From Hypsibius dujardini (lineage: Eukaryota; Tardigrada; Eutardigrada; Parachela; Hypsibiidae), in the NCBI GenBank assembly GCA_001579985.1, contig LRSR01010177.1, positions 33,504 to 97,503 of the forward strand: a stretch of 64,000 nt of DNA, written 5' to 3'. A program made the position numbers and the translations under genes. The notes below the pieces were generated by a model. The model saw only the letters and a list, made by a program, of their open reading frames with translations. It did not search any database and was not told where the DNA came from. This document shows positions 11,401-23,099 of this stretch, piece by piece (within the stretch, counting starts at the first letter, position 1; every line of letters starts with the position of its first letter).

Positions 11401-14400
11401 GCTGTTACACGGATAGACCGTCGACAACGTCAAGCGTTCGTCCGCCAAGTGGAACAACGACGATTACGACGTCGCCGTCGACCGTGACCGTGACCTCGTC
11501 TGCTACAGTCACGACGGCTTCTGGTAAGTGCGCAGTTGCCGGAAAAAGCGAAACTAGTTTTGGATTTTTTTTCTTGAAAAGTAAAGTTCTAGGTTAAATT
11601 ATGTAATCGCCGTTTAGGTGCGACCTCGACTGTTTCTTCGAGCCCTAGCTCCAGTTCTCCCACCTCGACTGTTGCACAAACCACTGCTACCACTAAGGGT
11701 AATTAGCCTTGTACATCAACAATACTAACTTTTTTTAATTAATATACATGCAATAGGGTCATTAACAACGACGCCATCATCTGTAGCTTGCAAACCGGAT
11801 AATAATCCATCGGTCAGTGGTGTCTGTGTGGACGGAGCGAAAGTCACTCAGGTGTGCAATGGGAAAGAAATGTCGACGTCGAATGGGTGTGCTCAGGGCC
11901 AGTTCTGTTGTTACGGTGTTTCGTCTAATTACGGTTTGGCAACAACAACGTCTAGTCCGACTACAAGCACCGTCACGCCTTCAGTGACATCTACTGGGAT
12001 CACTTCCGCCACAACAGGCTCATCCTCAACGGGCACCACATCCACAATTACCACCACGTCTACCGGTCCGCCGTTTACTCAGGCACCAACGACCACAACC
12101 TCCGGTAAGAGTTCCGTTGTTGGTGCGTATTTGTCCGTCGGTCCGTTCGTTCGTTCGTCCGTCAATCAGTCTGTCTGTCTGTCTGTCTATCCGTCTGTCC
12201 GTCCGTTCGTCCATCAGTCAAACCGTCCAATTGTTCGTTCATTTGTATGCCCGTCTGCCCATCCGTCTATGCTTCCATCGGTTTTATCGTTCGTCTGCAC
12301 GTCGATCATTCTCTTCACCCACCTGGAAATCCATCCTTCCGTATGTCCGTCTGTAATTACAGTATTGGTTGTAGGGCCAACACTAGGCACCACCAGCACC
12401 TCTTCAATAACCGGCCCCACGCCCCGCCCTGTCAACTGTAGTCCCCAAAACAGCCCCAACATCCAGAACGGAGTCTGTACCTCGCTCTTCAGCCTCAGTT
12501 CCCAATGCTCCGGCCTGCAGGCAGCACCCTCCGTCAGCTGCGGAACATACGAATACTGTTGTTACACTAATACCGGCATCGAACCCGGCACCATTCCCGC
12601 GGGCTCATGTTCTCCTGACAACAACCACGCCATCACCAACGGTGTCTGTGTGTCGGCCGGCCAGCTGGCCAGCCAGTGTAACGGCAACGACATCTCCGCG
12701 TCGCCGCAATGCGATGTGGACCAGTACTGCTGCTTCTCTCCGAACGGTCAACCCATAACAACTACCACAAAAACTTCGGTCGCTTCAACGACTGCACCAA
12801 GCTCGACGGAGACGACGGTTGTTACGAACGGACAGTCGTCCACCTCAACTTTGGTAGTGACTTCCTCATCAGTCCGTCCCTCAACTGTCCCGACTACGTC
12901 CGCGACCGTAACCCGGACGGAGCCTAGCGGGGCTGATATGATCTACGGCACCACTGCCCATCCTACCGGAAGCTGTATTCCAGCATCTCAGCCGGACGCG
13001 ACGGACGGACAGTGTGTGGGCCTCGGTCAGCTGGCTGAGCATTGCAAAGGCGGAAGGGTCGCCAAGTCCGACCAATGTTTGCCGTATCAGTTCTGCTGCT
13101 TCGGAACGGGCAATCCGGCCGCCGGAACAACCGCCGGGCCGTCGGTCTCTTCCACAGGCGGTTCATCGGGCGGTCAATGTTCGCCGTCGACCGCGCCGGA
13201 CGTGACGAACGGCATTTGCACGGATATAAGCAATCTGGGGGCATCCTGTCAAGGCCAACGGATTTCAAAGTCACCACAGTGTCGGTCGACGCAGTACTGC
13301 TGCTTCGGACCGGCCAACCCGGATTCTACCACAAAACCGTCCGTCGCTTCAACAACCGTTTCGCCTGTTCCTTCCACGACTGTTCCGTCGGTTTCTTCAA
13401 CCACTGCACCGTCTGTCTCATCGACCACGGTTCCGTCCCCTCCGTTGACAACAAGCAGCTCAACGGTTGCCCAGTGCTCTCCATCGACCGCACCGGACGT
13501 GAAGAACGGTATATGCACGGATACCAGTAATTTAGCGGTTTCTTGTCCAGGCCAGCGGATTTCCCGCTCGCCTCAGTGTCAACCATCACAGTATTGCTGC
13601 TTCGGACAAGCGAACCCGGAGCCGGTCGGTTCGACTCTTGGACCGTCGGTGTCTTCCACGGTTGTACCGACGGTTTCTTCGACAACGACGCCTTCGGCTT
13701 CTCCAACGACCCAGTCAGTTTCTTCACCGGCGACTACCGGCTCGACTAGTGGCGGCCAGTGTTCACCATCCACGGCGCCTGACGTGACGGACGGATTCTG
13801 CACAGACAGTAGCCAGTTGGCCTCGCAGTGTCAAGGCCGGAGGATATCACGAGCGCCGCAGTGCCAGCTGTATCAGTACTGCTGCTTCGGGGGCGGAGAC
13901 GCTCCGGCTACGACCGTGGCGACGAGTGCAGCGACTGTGAGTAGCAGTCCGGCGTCGCAAGCATCCACAACTGTAGCCGCAATCACTACCGGTAAGGTGA
14001 ACTCATGGTTGACCACTTAAAAATTTTCACAGGCAGTTATTGCGTTTAAACAGGCTTGGAAAAATGTATCTAAAACTGCGTAATAATGACTGAATAATTA
14101 TATGAAGTAGCCTGTTGTTTTACGTTAAATTGGAGAAAAATTTCACTTCAACGGATTCGTCTGACATTTACATTCACTTTTGCGTTTGTCATTGTGAAAT
14201 ACAAAGTAAAATTGATTTTAATATTTCTTAAACACTAACTGCCTATGCTACTGTCATCTATGCTATGCTACTAATCTGAGCAAGAAAATCGGTTTGAATA
14301 TAATAAACTAATGATGTAAGGTCACGTAAGGTCAAACGTGTTTCTGATGATTTGATTTTATTGGCTAACAAGTTGAATTCAGTGCATTATAAATTAAACA

Positions 14401-17400
14401 GTAAATAAAGCAATGCGTATAATATAAAATTGCGCATAATCTTTCGCATGATGTTTTCCGTGAATAGAATTAAGTTTTTGCATAAATATTCAATAGGTCC
14501 AGCGGCCACAACAACGCAGTCATCAACGACAGTCTCATCAAAGCCCGGTGGCGCCGGCGGCACGTGCAGCCCGTCCACTGCGCCATCCGTCACCAATGGT
14601 GCCTGCGTCAGTCTCAGTCAGATCAGCGCGCAGTGTCAAGGCCAGCGGATCGCCAAGTCAACGGACTGCCAAACCAGCGAGTACTGCTGCTTCACCTCTT
14701 ACGGCAGCGGTCAGGTTACCGAGCCAGCGGACGGAGCCACGTGCTCGCCCAACACCGCCCCATCCGTCCACAACGGAGTGTGCACCGCGACTGCACACCT
14801 CGCCGCCCAGTGCAAGGGCCAACGGATCTCAAAGTCGGTCGACTGTGGGTCCACGCAGTTTTGCTGCTTCGCCGATAACACCGGCTCCATCGGCGGCGGC
14901 GGAAACAACGGAGCGTGCACTCCTAACACCTCCCCAACAATCACGAACGGCGTCTGCACGGACGTCGGTCAATTGTCCAGCTCCTGCCGCGGGCTGACCT
15001 TCTCGAAGTCAGCCCAATGTAGTTCCTCCCAGTTTTGCTGCTTCAACGGTCAGCATGACGGCGGTGGCAGCGGTGGCAGCGGTGGCGGCAGTGGCAGTGG
15101 CGGAAGCCAACCGTCCGGCGCCTGCACACCGAAGACTCAACCGAGCATCACCAACGGCACCTGCGTCCAGACGGCGCAACTCAGCGCAAAATGCCGCGGA
15201 TTGACCTTCTCCAAGTCGGGAAACTGTAACAACGACGAGTTCTGTTGCTTCGGAGGCAGTGTTGGAGGCTCTAACGGAGGTGGTGGTATCACCCAAGCGC
15301 CGTACCCCGTCTTACCGGTCGATAACGGTAGTGGAGGTTCTATGGCTGGCGGGAAGTGTTCGCCGAGTACCGACCCTACCGTCAAGGATGGAGTTTGCAC
15401 AACTTCGGATCAGCTGGCGAGCCAGTGTACCGGCAAACGGATGTCCAAGTCGACGGACTGCCCGATAGTGCAGTTTTGCTGTTTCTCCGGCACTCCGAGT
15501 GGCCAACCGGGCTCATACAACAGCGGTTTAGGTGGTGGCGGTGGGGCAGTCGGTGGCAGTGCATGCTCTCCGACCACCCAACCGTCCATCTCAAACGGTG
15601 TCTGCACCAACGTGGCTGACTTGTCGAAGCAGTGTAGCGGAAAACGACTTTCGAAATCTGCCGACTGTCTCAACAACCAGTACTGCTGCTTCTCCGGCGG
15701 GGATGCCGTGAACGGGGGCTCCGGCACCGGTCCATGCTCACCGAACAGCGAACCGACCGTTAAGAACGGAGTGTGCACCGCTCCGGAGAGCTTGACCCAA
15801 AAGTGTTCTGGAATGAGGTTATCAAAATCGGGCGACTGCGCGAACGGTCAGTACTGTTGCTTCACCAGCGCCCCGTATAATACCGGAGGTGCCGGCGGAG
15901 GTGGCGGTTCGAGCGGTGGTGGCAACGGTGGTTCAGGTGGAGGGGCGTGCTCACCGAACACGGAACCGTCCGTGCAAGACGGAGTCTGTACGATACCGGA
16001 CAATCTAGCAAAGCAGTGTACCGGAAAACGACTTTCAAAGTCGGTCAACTGTTCCACGACGGAGTTCTGCTGCTTCACCAGTCCGTCAAGCTCGGGCGGC
16101 AGTGGCTCCGGAAACGGTGGCTCTCCCAGTGGCGGTTCCGGAGATGGTGGGTCCAGCAACGGAGGGTCCGGAAACGCAGGTGCTGCGTGCTCTCCATCCA
16201 CGGAACCATCCAGCAGCGGAGTGTGCACTTCATCGGCGCAGCTCTCCCAGCAATGTACCGGCAAACGCGTTTCGAAATCTCCCCAATGTCCGCCCGAGCA
16301 GTTTTGTTGCTTCACGGGATCGTACGGTGGTGATGGCGGCGGAGGTGCAGGGGGAGGCTCTCAAGCTTGTAGTCCGAACACACAGCCCAGTATCACCAAC
16401 GGAAACTGCGTTAGTCCTAGCCAACTGTCCGCGCAGTGCCGGCGTCTGACCTTCTCAAAATCAGCACAGTGTGCAGCCTCGGATTTCTGCTGTTTCAACG
16501 CCACTTCGGTTGGTGGAACGGTCGCGCCTCCCGCGGCGTCATCGTGCTCGCCGAGTTCCGCTCCAGATGTGACGAACGGTGTCTGTACCAATACAGCATT
16601 ACTGACGACCAAGTGTCAAGGACAGAGAATTTCGAAGTCCCCGAATTGTGGAACCGGCCAATACTGCTGTTTCAACGCGTATGGGTCGAGTTCACCGGGA
16701 GGCAGCGATGGTGGCAGTGCTCCAGGTTTGTACTAAAGAGGACAAACAAACGGACGGACGGACAGATAAACACACAGAAAGACAAAAGAAGACAGACGGA
16801 CAGACCGGCGAACGGAAAAACGGACGAACGGACAGACAGACAGAAAGGCGGAAAGACAAAACGGCAGGCAGATAAACCAACAGCTTTATGCAGATTCTAT
16901 GCTGCAAAAACTTAAATAGTAACTATTGAAAAATGCAATTTCAGGTGGTCCTGGATCTGGGTCGCCACCGTCGGCCACTCCATCCAGTGGTGGAGCTAAT
17001 TGTTCTCCGCAAACTCAGCCAGGCATTACCAACGGCAAGTGCGTCGGAAAAGACCAGCTCAATGCACAATGCGGAGCCCTGCGTTTCTCGCGGTCTGCAG
17101 ACTGCCAGACCGATCAATACTGCTGCTTCGGTCAAGCTGCAAGTCAACCAGTAGAGGGAGGGTCATCAACTCCTGGTAAGCTATGTGTTCGTTTATTTCG
17201 GATATTCTGTTTGTCTGCATTTCTGTTTGCATCTCTTTTGGTGTTTGCCAATCTGATTCTCTGCCTGCTAGTCCGAGTATATTTCCTTGTCTCTTTGTCT
17301 GTCTGTCATTCTTTTTGTCCGTCTTTCTGTTTGCCTGCCTGTCTGCCTTTTAGGCACTGTCTGTTTGCCTGTTGGTCTACCCTGTGATTTTAGATCTATA

Positions 17401-20400
17401 TATGTCTGTCTGCCGCTTTGCTAGGGTCACTTACAGCGCATATGTCTGTATGTCTGTCTATTTTATTATATCTGTCTTCCCCATCATTGCCGAACCAACT
17501 AAATTGGACCATTTTCTTACTAGCTGGACCATCCAGCGGATCTTGTTCCCCGAAGACCGCGCCTGCCGTCACCAACGGGAAGTGCGTCAACAGCGGCGAC
17601 CTTACTGTTCAATGTATCGGACAACGCATGTCAAAGTCAGACAACTGTGCTAGCAGCCAATTTTGCTGCTTCGATCAATCCGCCAGCGGATCGCAGTATC
17701 CGGCCAGTCCTGCCCCATCAAGCGGAGGAGCCACTTGCTCACCACAAAGTCAGCCAAGTATTACAAACGGAAAGTGCGTCAACAACGGCGACCTCACATC
17801 ACAATGTGCCGGGCAGCGCATGTCAAAGTCAGACAACTGTGCGAGCGGCCAGTTCTGCTGTTTTGATCAAATGGCAGGTGGCGGGGGTATTGGAGGTGGA
17901 GGTGCATCTTGTTCCCCACTAACGCAGCCCAGCATCACTAACGGAAAATGTGTGAACAACGACCAATTGACTGCTCAGTGTGGAGCATTACGACTTTCCA
18001 AGTCTGCAGACTGTCAGACAAACCAATACTGCTGCTTTAGCGGGTCATCAAGCAGTCAGCCGGCTGGAGGAGCATCAACACCCTCTCCCTCTCGTAAGCC
18101 CATCGAGTTTTCTACAGTTAGTTTGTCTGTTTGTTACACTGTGGTATGAATGTCTGCCCTTCTGATTGGCTGACCGTCTGTCTGCCTCTCTGACTGACTA
18201 GCTGCATATGTGTCTGTAATTCCGTCTTCTTATTTATGTCTGTGTGTCAGTATGTCTGTGTGTCTGTGTGTTTGTGTGCCTATCCGTCTGGATATCTGGA
18301 AGGCTGTCATTCTGATAGTCTGTCTGTCTGTCTACCGGTCCATCTCTTCCGATAACAATAAAGTATATACGAATTTCATCTCTGTTTTCTGTATTTTGAA
18401 TCTGTTTGCCTCAATACTCGAACGTCTTTTTCATCTTCATCTTATTAGCTGGACCGGTTAACACAACCAGCCCAAGCTCTGGCACCAAGTGTTCCCCTCA
18501 AACCGAACCGACTGTGACGAACGGTCGCTGCGTGGATACCGGCGCCCTCAGTACATCATGTGCCGGACAACGCCTTTCCAAGTCGTCCGACTGCCAGACA
18601 TCCCAATACTGCTGTTTCGACGGAGCCTACCCAGCACCGGCACCGAGCGGATCCACACCAACCAGCGGACCGTGCACCCCAAACACCGAGCCGTCCATTA
18701 ACGACGGCCAATGTGTCGACCAGAGTCAAGTCGTGGCGCAATGCTCCGCGAAACGAATGTCCAAGTCTGCCAACTGCAGCAGCACCCAATTCTGCTGCTT
18801 CTCCGCAACCGGTGCGGGTGGAGTTGGGGGAGGCGGAGCCAACAATAATAACGGCGGCAGCTGCACCCCGCAAAGCAATCCGTCAGTCCACAACGGTGTC
18901 TGTACCGAACTCGGCGCGCTTAGTCAAACCTGTCAAGGCAGACAAATATCCAAATCCACGGACTGCCTGACATCGCAATTTTGTTGCTTCAACAGCCCGA
19001 CCGTCGGTCCCTACCCCATCCCCATCATCACTGGGGGCGGTTGCACGCCCAATACTGAACCCTCCGTCAAGAACGGCACCTGCGTCGACCTGAACCAGCT
19101 GACCACGCAATGCCAGGACCTTCGCTTCTCAAAGTCGACCCAGTGCCAAGCTTCGCAGTTTTGTTGCTTTACCGTCCCGGTCACGTCACCGCAGAACCAG
19201 TGCACCCCCGAGACCGAACCAACCATCACCAACGGTGTCTGTCTCGTCAGTGCAGACCTGCCGGCACGGTGTAACGGGGCGTTACAACGGGCGGCGAAGA
19301 GTATCAACTGTCTGTCCAGTCAATGGTGCTGTTTCAGCGGTGCGCAGGTCCCCGTGTACCCGCCGACAACCGCGCAGTTGACGGATGGAACGGACGGTGG
19401 AAAGATCTCTTTGTTAGGCGGCGATAACAAGGTGAAGATCACCGTTGAGGACGGCCACTGCACACCAAACAGTGACCCGTTGGCTAGGGGGACGTGCGTG
19501 ACCACGAGAGACCTTCCGAAGAGCTGTGCGGACCTTCGAGCCTCTCCATCGCTCGATTGTCCAAGGTTTAGTTGGTGCTGCTTCGGGTCGAGCAACGCAA
19601 CGACGATGGCAACAACAACAACGACCCTTCCGAGTACTACGACAACAACGGAGACCATCAAACTGGTCAACCCCATCAAAATCGATATCCTCATCCCGGA
19701 CACGGCGGTGAAGGTCCCGGCTGCCACAAAGCTGTCGGTTGGTCCTGCGTGCACACCGAACGTGAACAGCTCCATCCACGACGGTCAGTGCATGCGAATG
19801 AGGGAGATCAGTGAGAGATGTGTGGATCGAAGAGCCTCACCGAGTTTCGACTGTCCGATGGGTCAGTGGTGCTGCTTCGGGGACTCGTCGACCGTCGTCG
19901 CGCTGACCAACGAGGAGGCGACGGAAGTAACAACCGTCTCGACGACTACCACGTCCACAGACGGACGGGCGCAGTGCGCGCCGAACAGTAACCGGGCCCT
20001 GCGAAACGGACAGTGCTTGACGATCCGCGAGCTGCAGGCAAGCTGTGTGGAGCGGCAGGCCGCTCCGTCGCCGGACTGCGAGATGGGTCGTTGGTGCTGT
20101 TACTCTGAACCGGCGACGGACAAAGACGCTGTCGACGTAACGGAAGCTGCGACCGACGCGACGACGACGACAGTCGCAGTGGTGGTGGAGGACGGCGCGA
20201 GGTGCACGCCCAACGCGGAGCCCACGGTAGAGAATGGAGCGTGTATGCCGACGAAGGATCTTCGGTCCAAATGCCGGAACCGACGGGTGTCGAAGAGTCC
20301 GCAGTGTCGGATGGGGCAGTGGTGCTGCTTCACGGACCCGAAGGGTAACGCGACGAGCGGAGAGTTCTCACCCCTCGGGAGGAGCGTCAATATGGGTGCC

Positions 20401-20406
20401 CTATAG
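8500..20406 (+). CDS. Giant secreted protein with 35 six-cysteine modules
   Basis: Nine exons: 8500-8794, 9586-11523, 11618-11698, 11757-12104, 12375-13991, 14497-16725, 16945-17175, 17524-18093, 18449-20406. They sum to 9267 nt, 3088 residues. A signal peptide (ATG 8500 or 8509; hydrophobic VGFLLQLGIWLCQG) precedes a Gly/Asn/Ser/Tyr-rich head. From about residue 307 to the end there are 35 modules of 43-47 residues with consensus C-x12-C-x9-C-x10-C-x5-C-C-F. Typical signatures are NGVC, SKSxxC and QYCCF. Linkers are Ser/Thr-rich (mucin-like) in exons 2-5 and Gly/Ser-rich in exon 6. No membrane segment follows the signal. The cysteine order resembles the arthropod clip fold but is shorter and no protease follows, so the relationship is a guess. 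Likely extracellular (matrix, mucus or cuticle). Exon joins are supported by phase, and every intron is phase 1. Confidence 0.85.
9000..9115. repeat. (GACACA)n minisatellite in intron 1
   Basis: Roughly 20 tandem copies of a hexamer close to gacaca, with gacacc variants, lie in the first intron of the cysteine-rich gene. Open frames through it (8862-9207, both strands) are repeat artefacts. Confidence 0.9.
12105..12374 (+). other. Intron with no in-frame stop (270 bp), TCTG/TCCG-rich
   Basis: Donor TCCG|GTAAGA and acceptor ttgtag|GGCC define the fourth intron of the cysteine-rich gene. Its length is a multiple of three and the reading frame stays open through it. Retention would insert 90 residues rich in Ser, Val, Cys and Pro. 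The sequence is mostly an imperfect tgtccgtctg tract. Confidence 0.75.
14000..14490. other. Intron 5 of the cysteine-rich gene, AT-rich, nothing else seen
   Basis: The 505-bp intron 13992-14496 has no simple-repeat tract, unlike several others in the gene. It has many stops in all frames. Confidence 0.6.
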
Positions 20407-20741
20407 ACGGACAAAGAACTTACACATACCTTTTTTGGAGGAGGAATTGCAGTGTGAAACTACTCAAAACTGCGTGCTCAACGGTGGGGTTTTTTTTCGG
20501 AATCTGTGGTACGAAATACGTCTTATAGATGGAGGTTTTGACTTTTGAGGACCGGGTTGGTTGTTGTGTTAGTGCACTCTACAGTCTTCCTGAATTGTCA
20601 GACTATTTTTCACTCTGCGCTGGTAGCGTTTTGTGAGGCATCACATGTGCACTCTTTTTTTCCTGCTGAACTCTCTTTGTTATATTTCTTACCGTTTGTT
20701 TGCTTCATATGAAGTCACTCGTTATTGCTGAATTTATATAT

Positions 20742-20747
20742 AATAAA
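20742..20747 (+). terminator. Probable polyadenylation signal (AATAAA)
   Basis: AATAAA lies 336 bp past the stop codon of the cysteine-rich gene, in an AT-rich setting and followed by a GT-containing stretch (ttgactgtaccg). It is the first canonical hexamer seen after the stop. Confidence 0.5.
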
Positions 20748-20856
20748 CTTTCACATCAATTGACTGTACCGTATTACATTCACATTTCGCTCTTGTACTG
20801 TACGTGAGTTTGAAATCGGTGCTATATTGCACGTTGCACGGTGCAAGGGCACGTTG

Positions 20857-21356
20857 AGGGTCCTTAGAAGTCGGGACCAAAACCCCTCATACCCCTCATG
20901 ATCAGGGCCATGAGGGGCGGGTTAAGGGGCAGAATGTATTTTTTTCAAAATTGAACCCGAAATTCGGTTTTTTTCTTGATCATTTTGTAATTTGTGGGCG
21001 TGTTCGGATCTGATTTCCAAGAGCCCCTGGGATTTCAAACCATTCACAAAACGTCAATTTGTCCATCAAATTTAGACTACGTTGTATTTTTTAATGTTTT
21101 ATTGTATATATGTTATATTGTACCACATCAAATTATAAATTTGAGAAAAAAACTGAAAAAAGTGCTTTTGAAAATGTTTTGAAATCCCAGAGGGACCTCC
21201 GGAAATTTGACTCCCACACCCCCCCCCACAAGTTTCAAAAATGATCAGAAACAAAAGGCTAAATTTTAGCTTCAGTTTTGAAAAAAGTGCATTTTGCCTC
21301 TTTGCCCACTCCTGGCCCTGACCAAGAGGGGTCCTGGTTCCGACTTATAAAACCCT
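20857..21356. repeat. ~500-bp foldback element with ~100-bp inverted arms
   Basis: Arms of about 100 bp (from 20857, and ending about 21356) are imperfect reverse complements. Shared blocks include 'agggt..ttagaagtcgg', 'atcagggccatgagg' and the ttcaaaa stretch. A second inner pair (gggatttcaaa near 21029, ttgaaatccca near 21178) extends the symmetry. No protein is encoded. It fits a MITE or foldback element. Confidence 0.7.
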
Positions 21357-21633
21357 ATAAGAGCCCCTGTTGTATAGCGAAGGTACGAGTACTACCATCT
21401 AAAAAGGATTATTAGGAGAGTTTACTACTTGTTACTACCGGATTCACAACAACGTCCTGTGTAGTGAGACTTAATTGCCGGTAAACACCTAAAACGTCTT
21501 CATGAGTCTATTCCACCGAAGATTTTTGGCAAATTTAACACAGCAAAATATTTTATTAATTTCAACTGGCAAATAAACGTGGTGCGTGTGGCGTGGTTGT
21601 AAAAAGAACCGAATATTTTGCTTTGCCTCAATC

Positions 21634-21936
21634 ATGAGTGTTTCCGGCATCTTTGGTGCGTCAGTGTTGCTCCTCCTTTTTGCAGTTACACCTTGCTCCG
21701 TTACCGATAACAACAGCGACGCCGCCGCCGGCAAGCCCCATCCAAGCTGTCGCACCATTAACCACACCGTCACCCGATGTGGCGATGGAGTGGACAAGCA
21801 TATCACGTGCACCGTGCCCGGTAACTTTGACGGTGACCACTTTCCCCCCGGCATCCGCAGCCTTGTCATTTTCCACTTCAAGGTGAAGAAGAAGTACACA
21901 GCTTTCCCGGCGCAAGAGTATATCTGCAATCAGTAA
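21634..21936 (+). CDS. Small secreted protein or first part of an LRR protein
   Basis: ATG 21634, TAA 21934, 100 residues. A clear signal peptide (GASVLLLLFAVTPCSV) is followed by a region with three cysteines (PSC, TRC, ITC) and then FPPGIRSLVIFHFK, which resembles an LRR N-terminal cap running into a first leucine-rich repeat. The downstream DNA (to 22275) also encodes LRR-like peptide but in shifting frames. I therefore read this as either the intact start of a broken LRR receptor or secreted LRR gene, or a short secreted protein in its own right. Start choice rests on the signal peptide. Confidence 0.45.
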   Translation: MSVSGIFGASVLLLLFAVTPCSVTDNNSDAAAGKPHPSCRTINHTVTRCGDGVDKHITCTVPGNFDGDHFPPGIRSLVIFHFKVKKKYTAFPAQEYICNQ

Positions 21937-21989
21937 GGGTACACAATTGTAAAAATGCACCCGAGGATATGCGTTTCCCGTTGAACGGT

Positions 21990-22275
21990 CTATTGCTGCA
22001 CTGGAAACGCCATATTTTGACATTACATCTCGGCGAGAGGAATTTCCTCACGCTGACCGAGGGTTCGCCTCAATCCAGACGCTCATACTGGATTCTTGCC
22101 AGATAGCGGCAACAAGCATGTCCGTATTTGAGGGACTCAACAGTTTTACGACGGAGGGAAATTTACCGTCTTTCGAGATTGAATCGAATCTGGAAATGAT
22201 CGAAATTCGCAGGAATCCTCTCGTTGGGCCTTGACTGGAGCTTTCTTCGACCAGTTGCAGGCAGCATGCTGGTAA
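21990..22275 (+). pseudogene. Frameshifted leucine-rich-repeat remnant
   Basis: Three successive frames give LRR-like peptide. 21990-22065 reads LTLHLGERNFLTLTEG. From 22066 the frame moves to FASIQTLILDSC ... NLEMIEIRRNPLVGP and hits TGA near 22230. A further shift gives LTGAFFDQLQAAC, followed by a good splice donor (CTG|GTAAGT, near 22272). At least two single-base frame breaks within 300 bp point to decay, unless the assembly is wrong here. It continues the likely LRR frame at 21634. Confidence 0.5.
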
Positions 22276-23099
22276 GTCCAATAGGTAGATAACATATTGC
22301 ATATATGTAGGGATCGCAATAAATATCATCAGGCAACTAAAAAAATAGCTGCCAAAGATTATCAGTATAGATTGGTTTAGTAGTCTAGTTATAGTTCTAA
22401 GTTGTTTAATTGTCCCACTTAAATCTTGAGAAATTAAAACTTCTAGTTCAGCTTTTTCCAGAAATGATGAAAAACTGTTGCATCCAGTTTTGCTTACCTC
22501 GCGCTAGACGCAGCGTCTTATCTGACCTGCACTGGACAATGTTCCTGATATCATTCTCACCACCAGAGATGTGCAACTCCGGGAAAAAGCAATTCCAACT
22601 CCACCCGGATTTTACCCGTTTTATGCAGGTAATCCAGCACAACGTAGTAATGATCCTGAAGGGGGTGTTCAACAGAATCCAGCTGACTGTGCCGTAGCTT
22701 TTTGCCACGTTCAATTTAGCGGATGCGCCCGTACTAGTACTTGGCCGTAACTCTCATCAACCTCTGGCCTCCTCCCTTGACCGATGGAAATGGAAACACC
22801 TCCCCCTAGACCCGGAAGCTTGTTTACCTGGTGAATCTTTTGAGAATAGTTAAGATTTTTAAAAAACCTGAAAACTGAAAAAAACGAACGGATTGGTTAA
22901 GTTCCGGTTTAATGCGACAGTGCGCTATGGCATTCAACCAGCTAAAGCACCATTCCATGAGGACTTCGGCTGAACAGAACCTCATTGGCCGGACAAAGGT
23001 TGGGCTACTGTATAACCATAATTTCGATAAAAGGTCGATATGAGACGCCAGAGGTGTATTAAAAAAGCCGATATACATCTGTAGATGTATCGTTCTATT
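22276..23099. other. Non-coding stretch, no gene seen
   Basis: Open frames at 22410-22714 (both strands) and 22824-23078 (minus) have no recognisable motif. The 3' UTR of PSMD8 (minus) presumably occupies part of 22800-23099. No canonical AATAAA is obvious on that strand. Confidence 0.45.
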
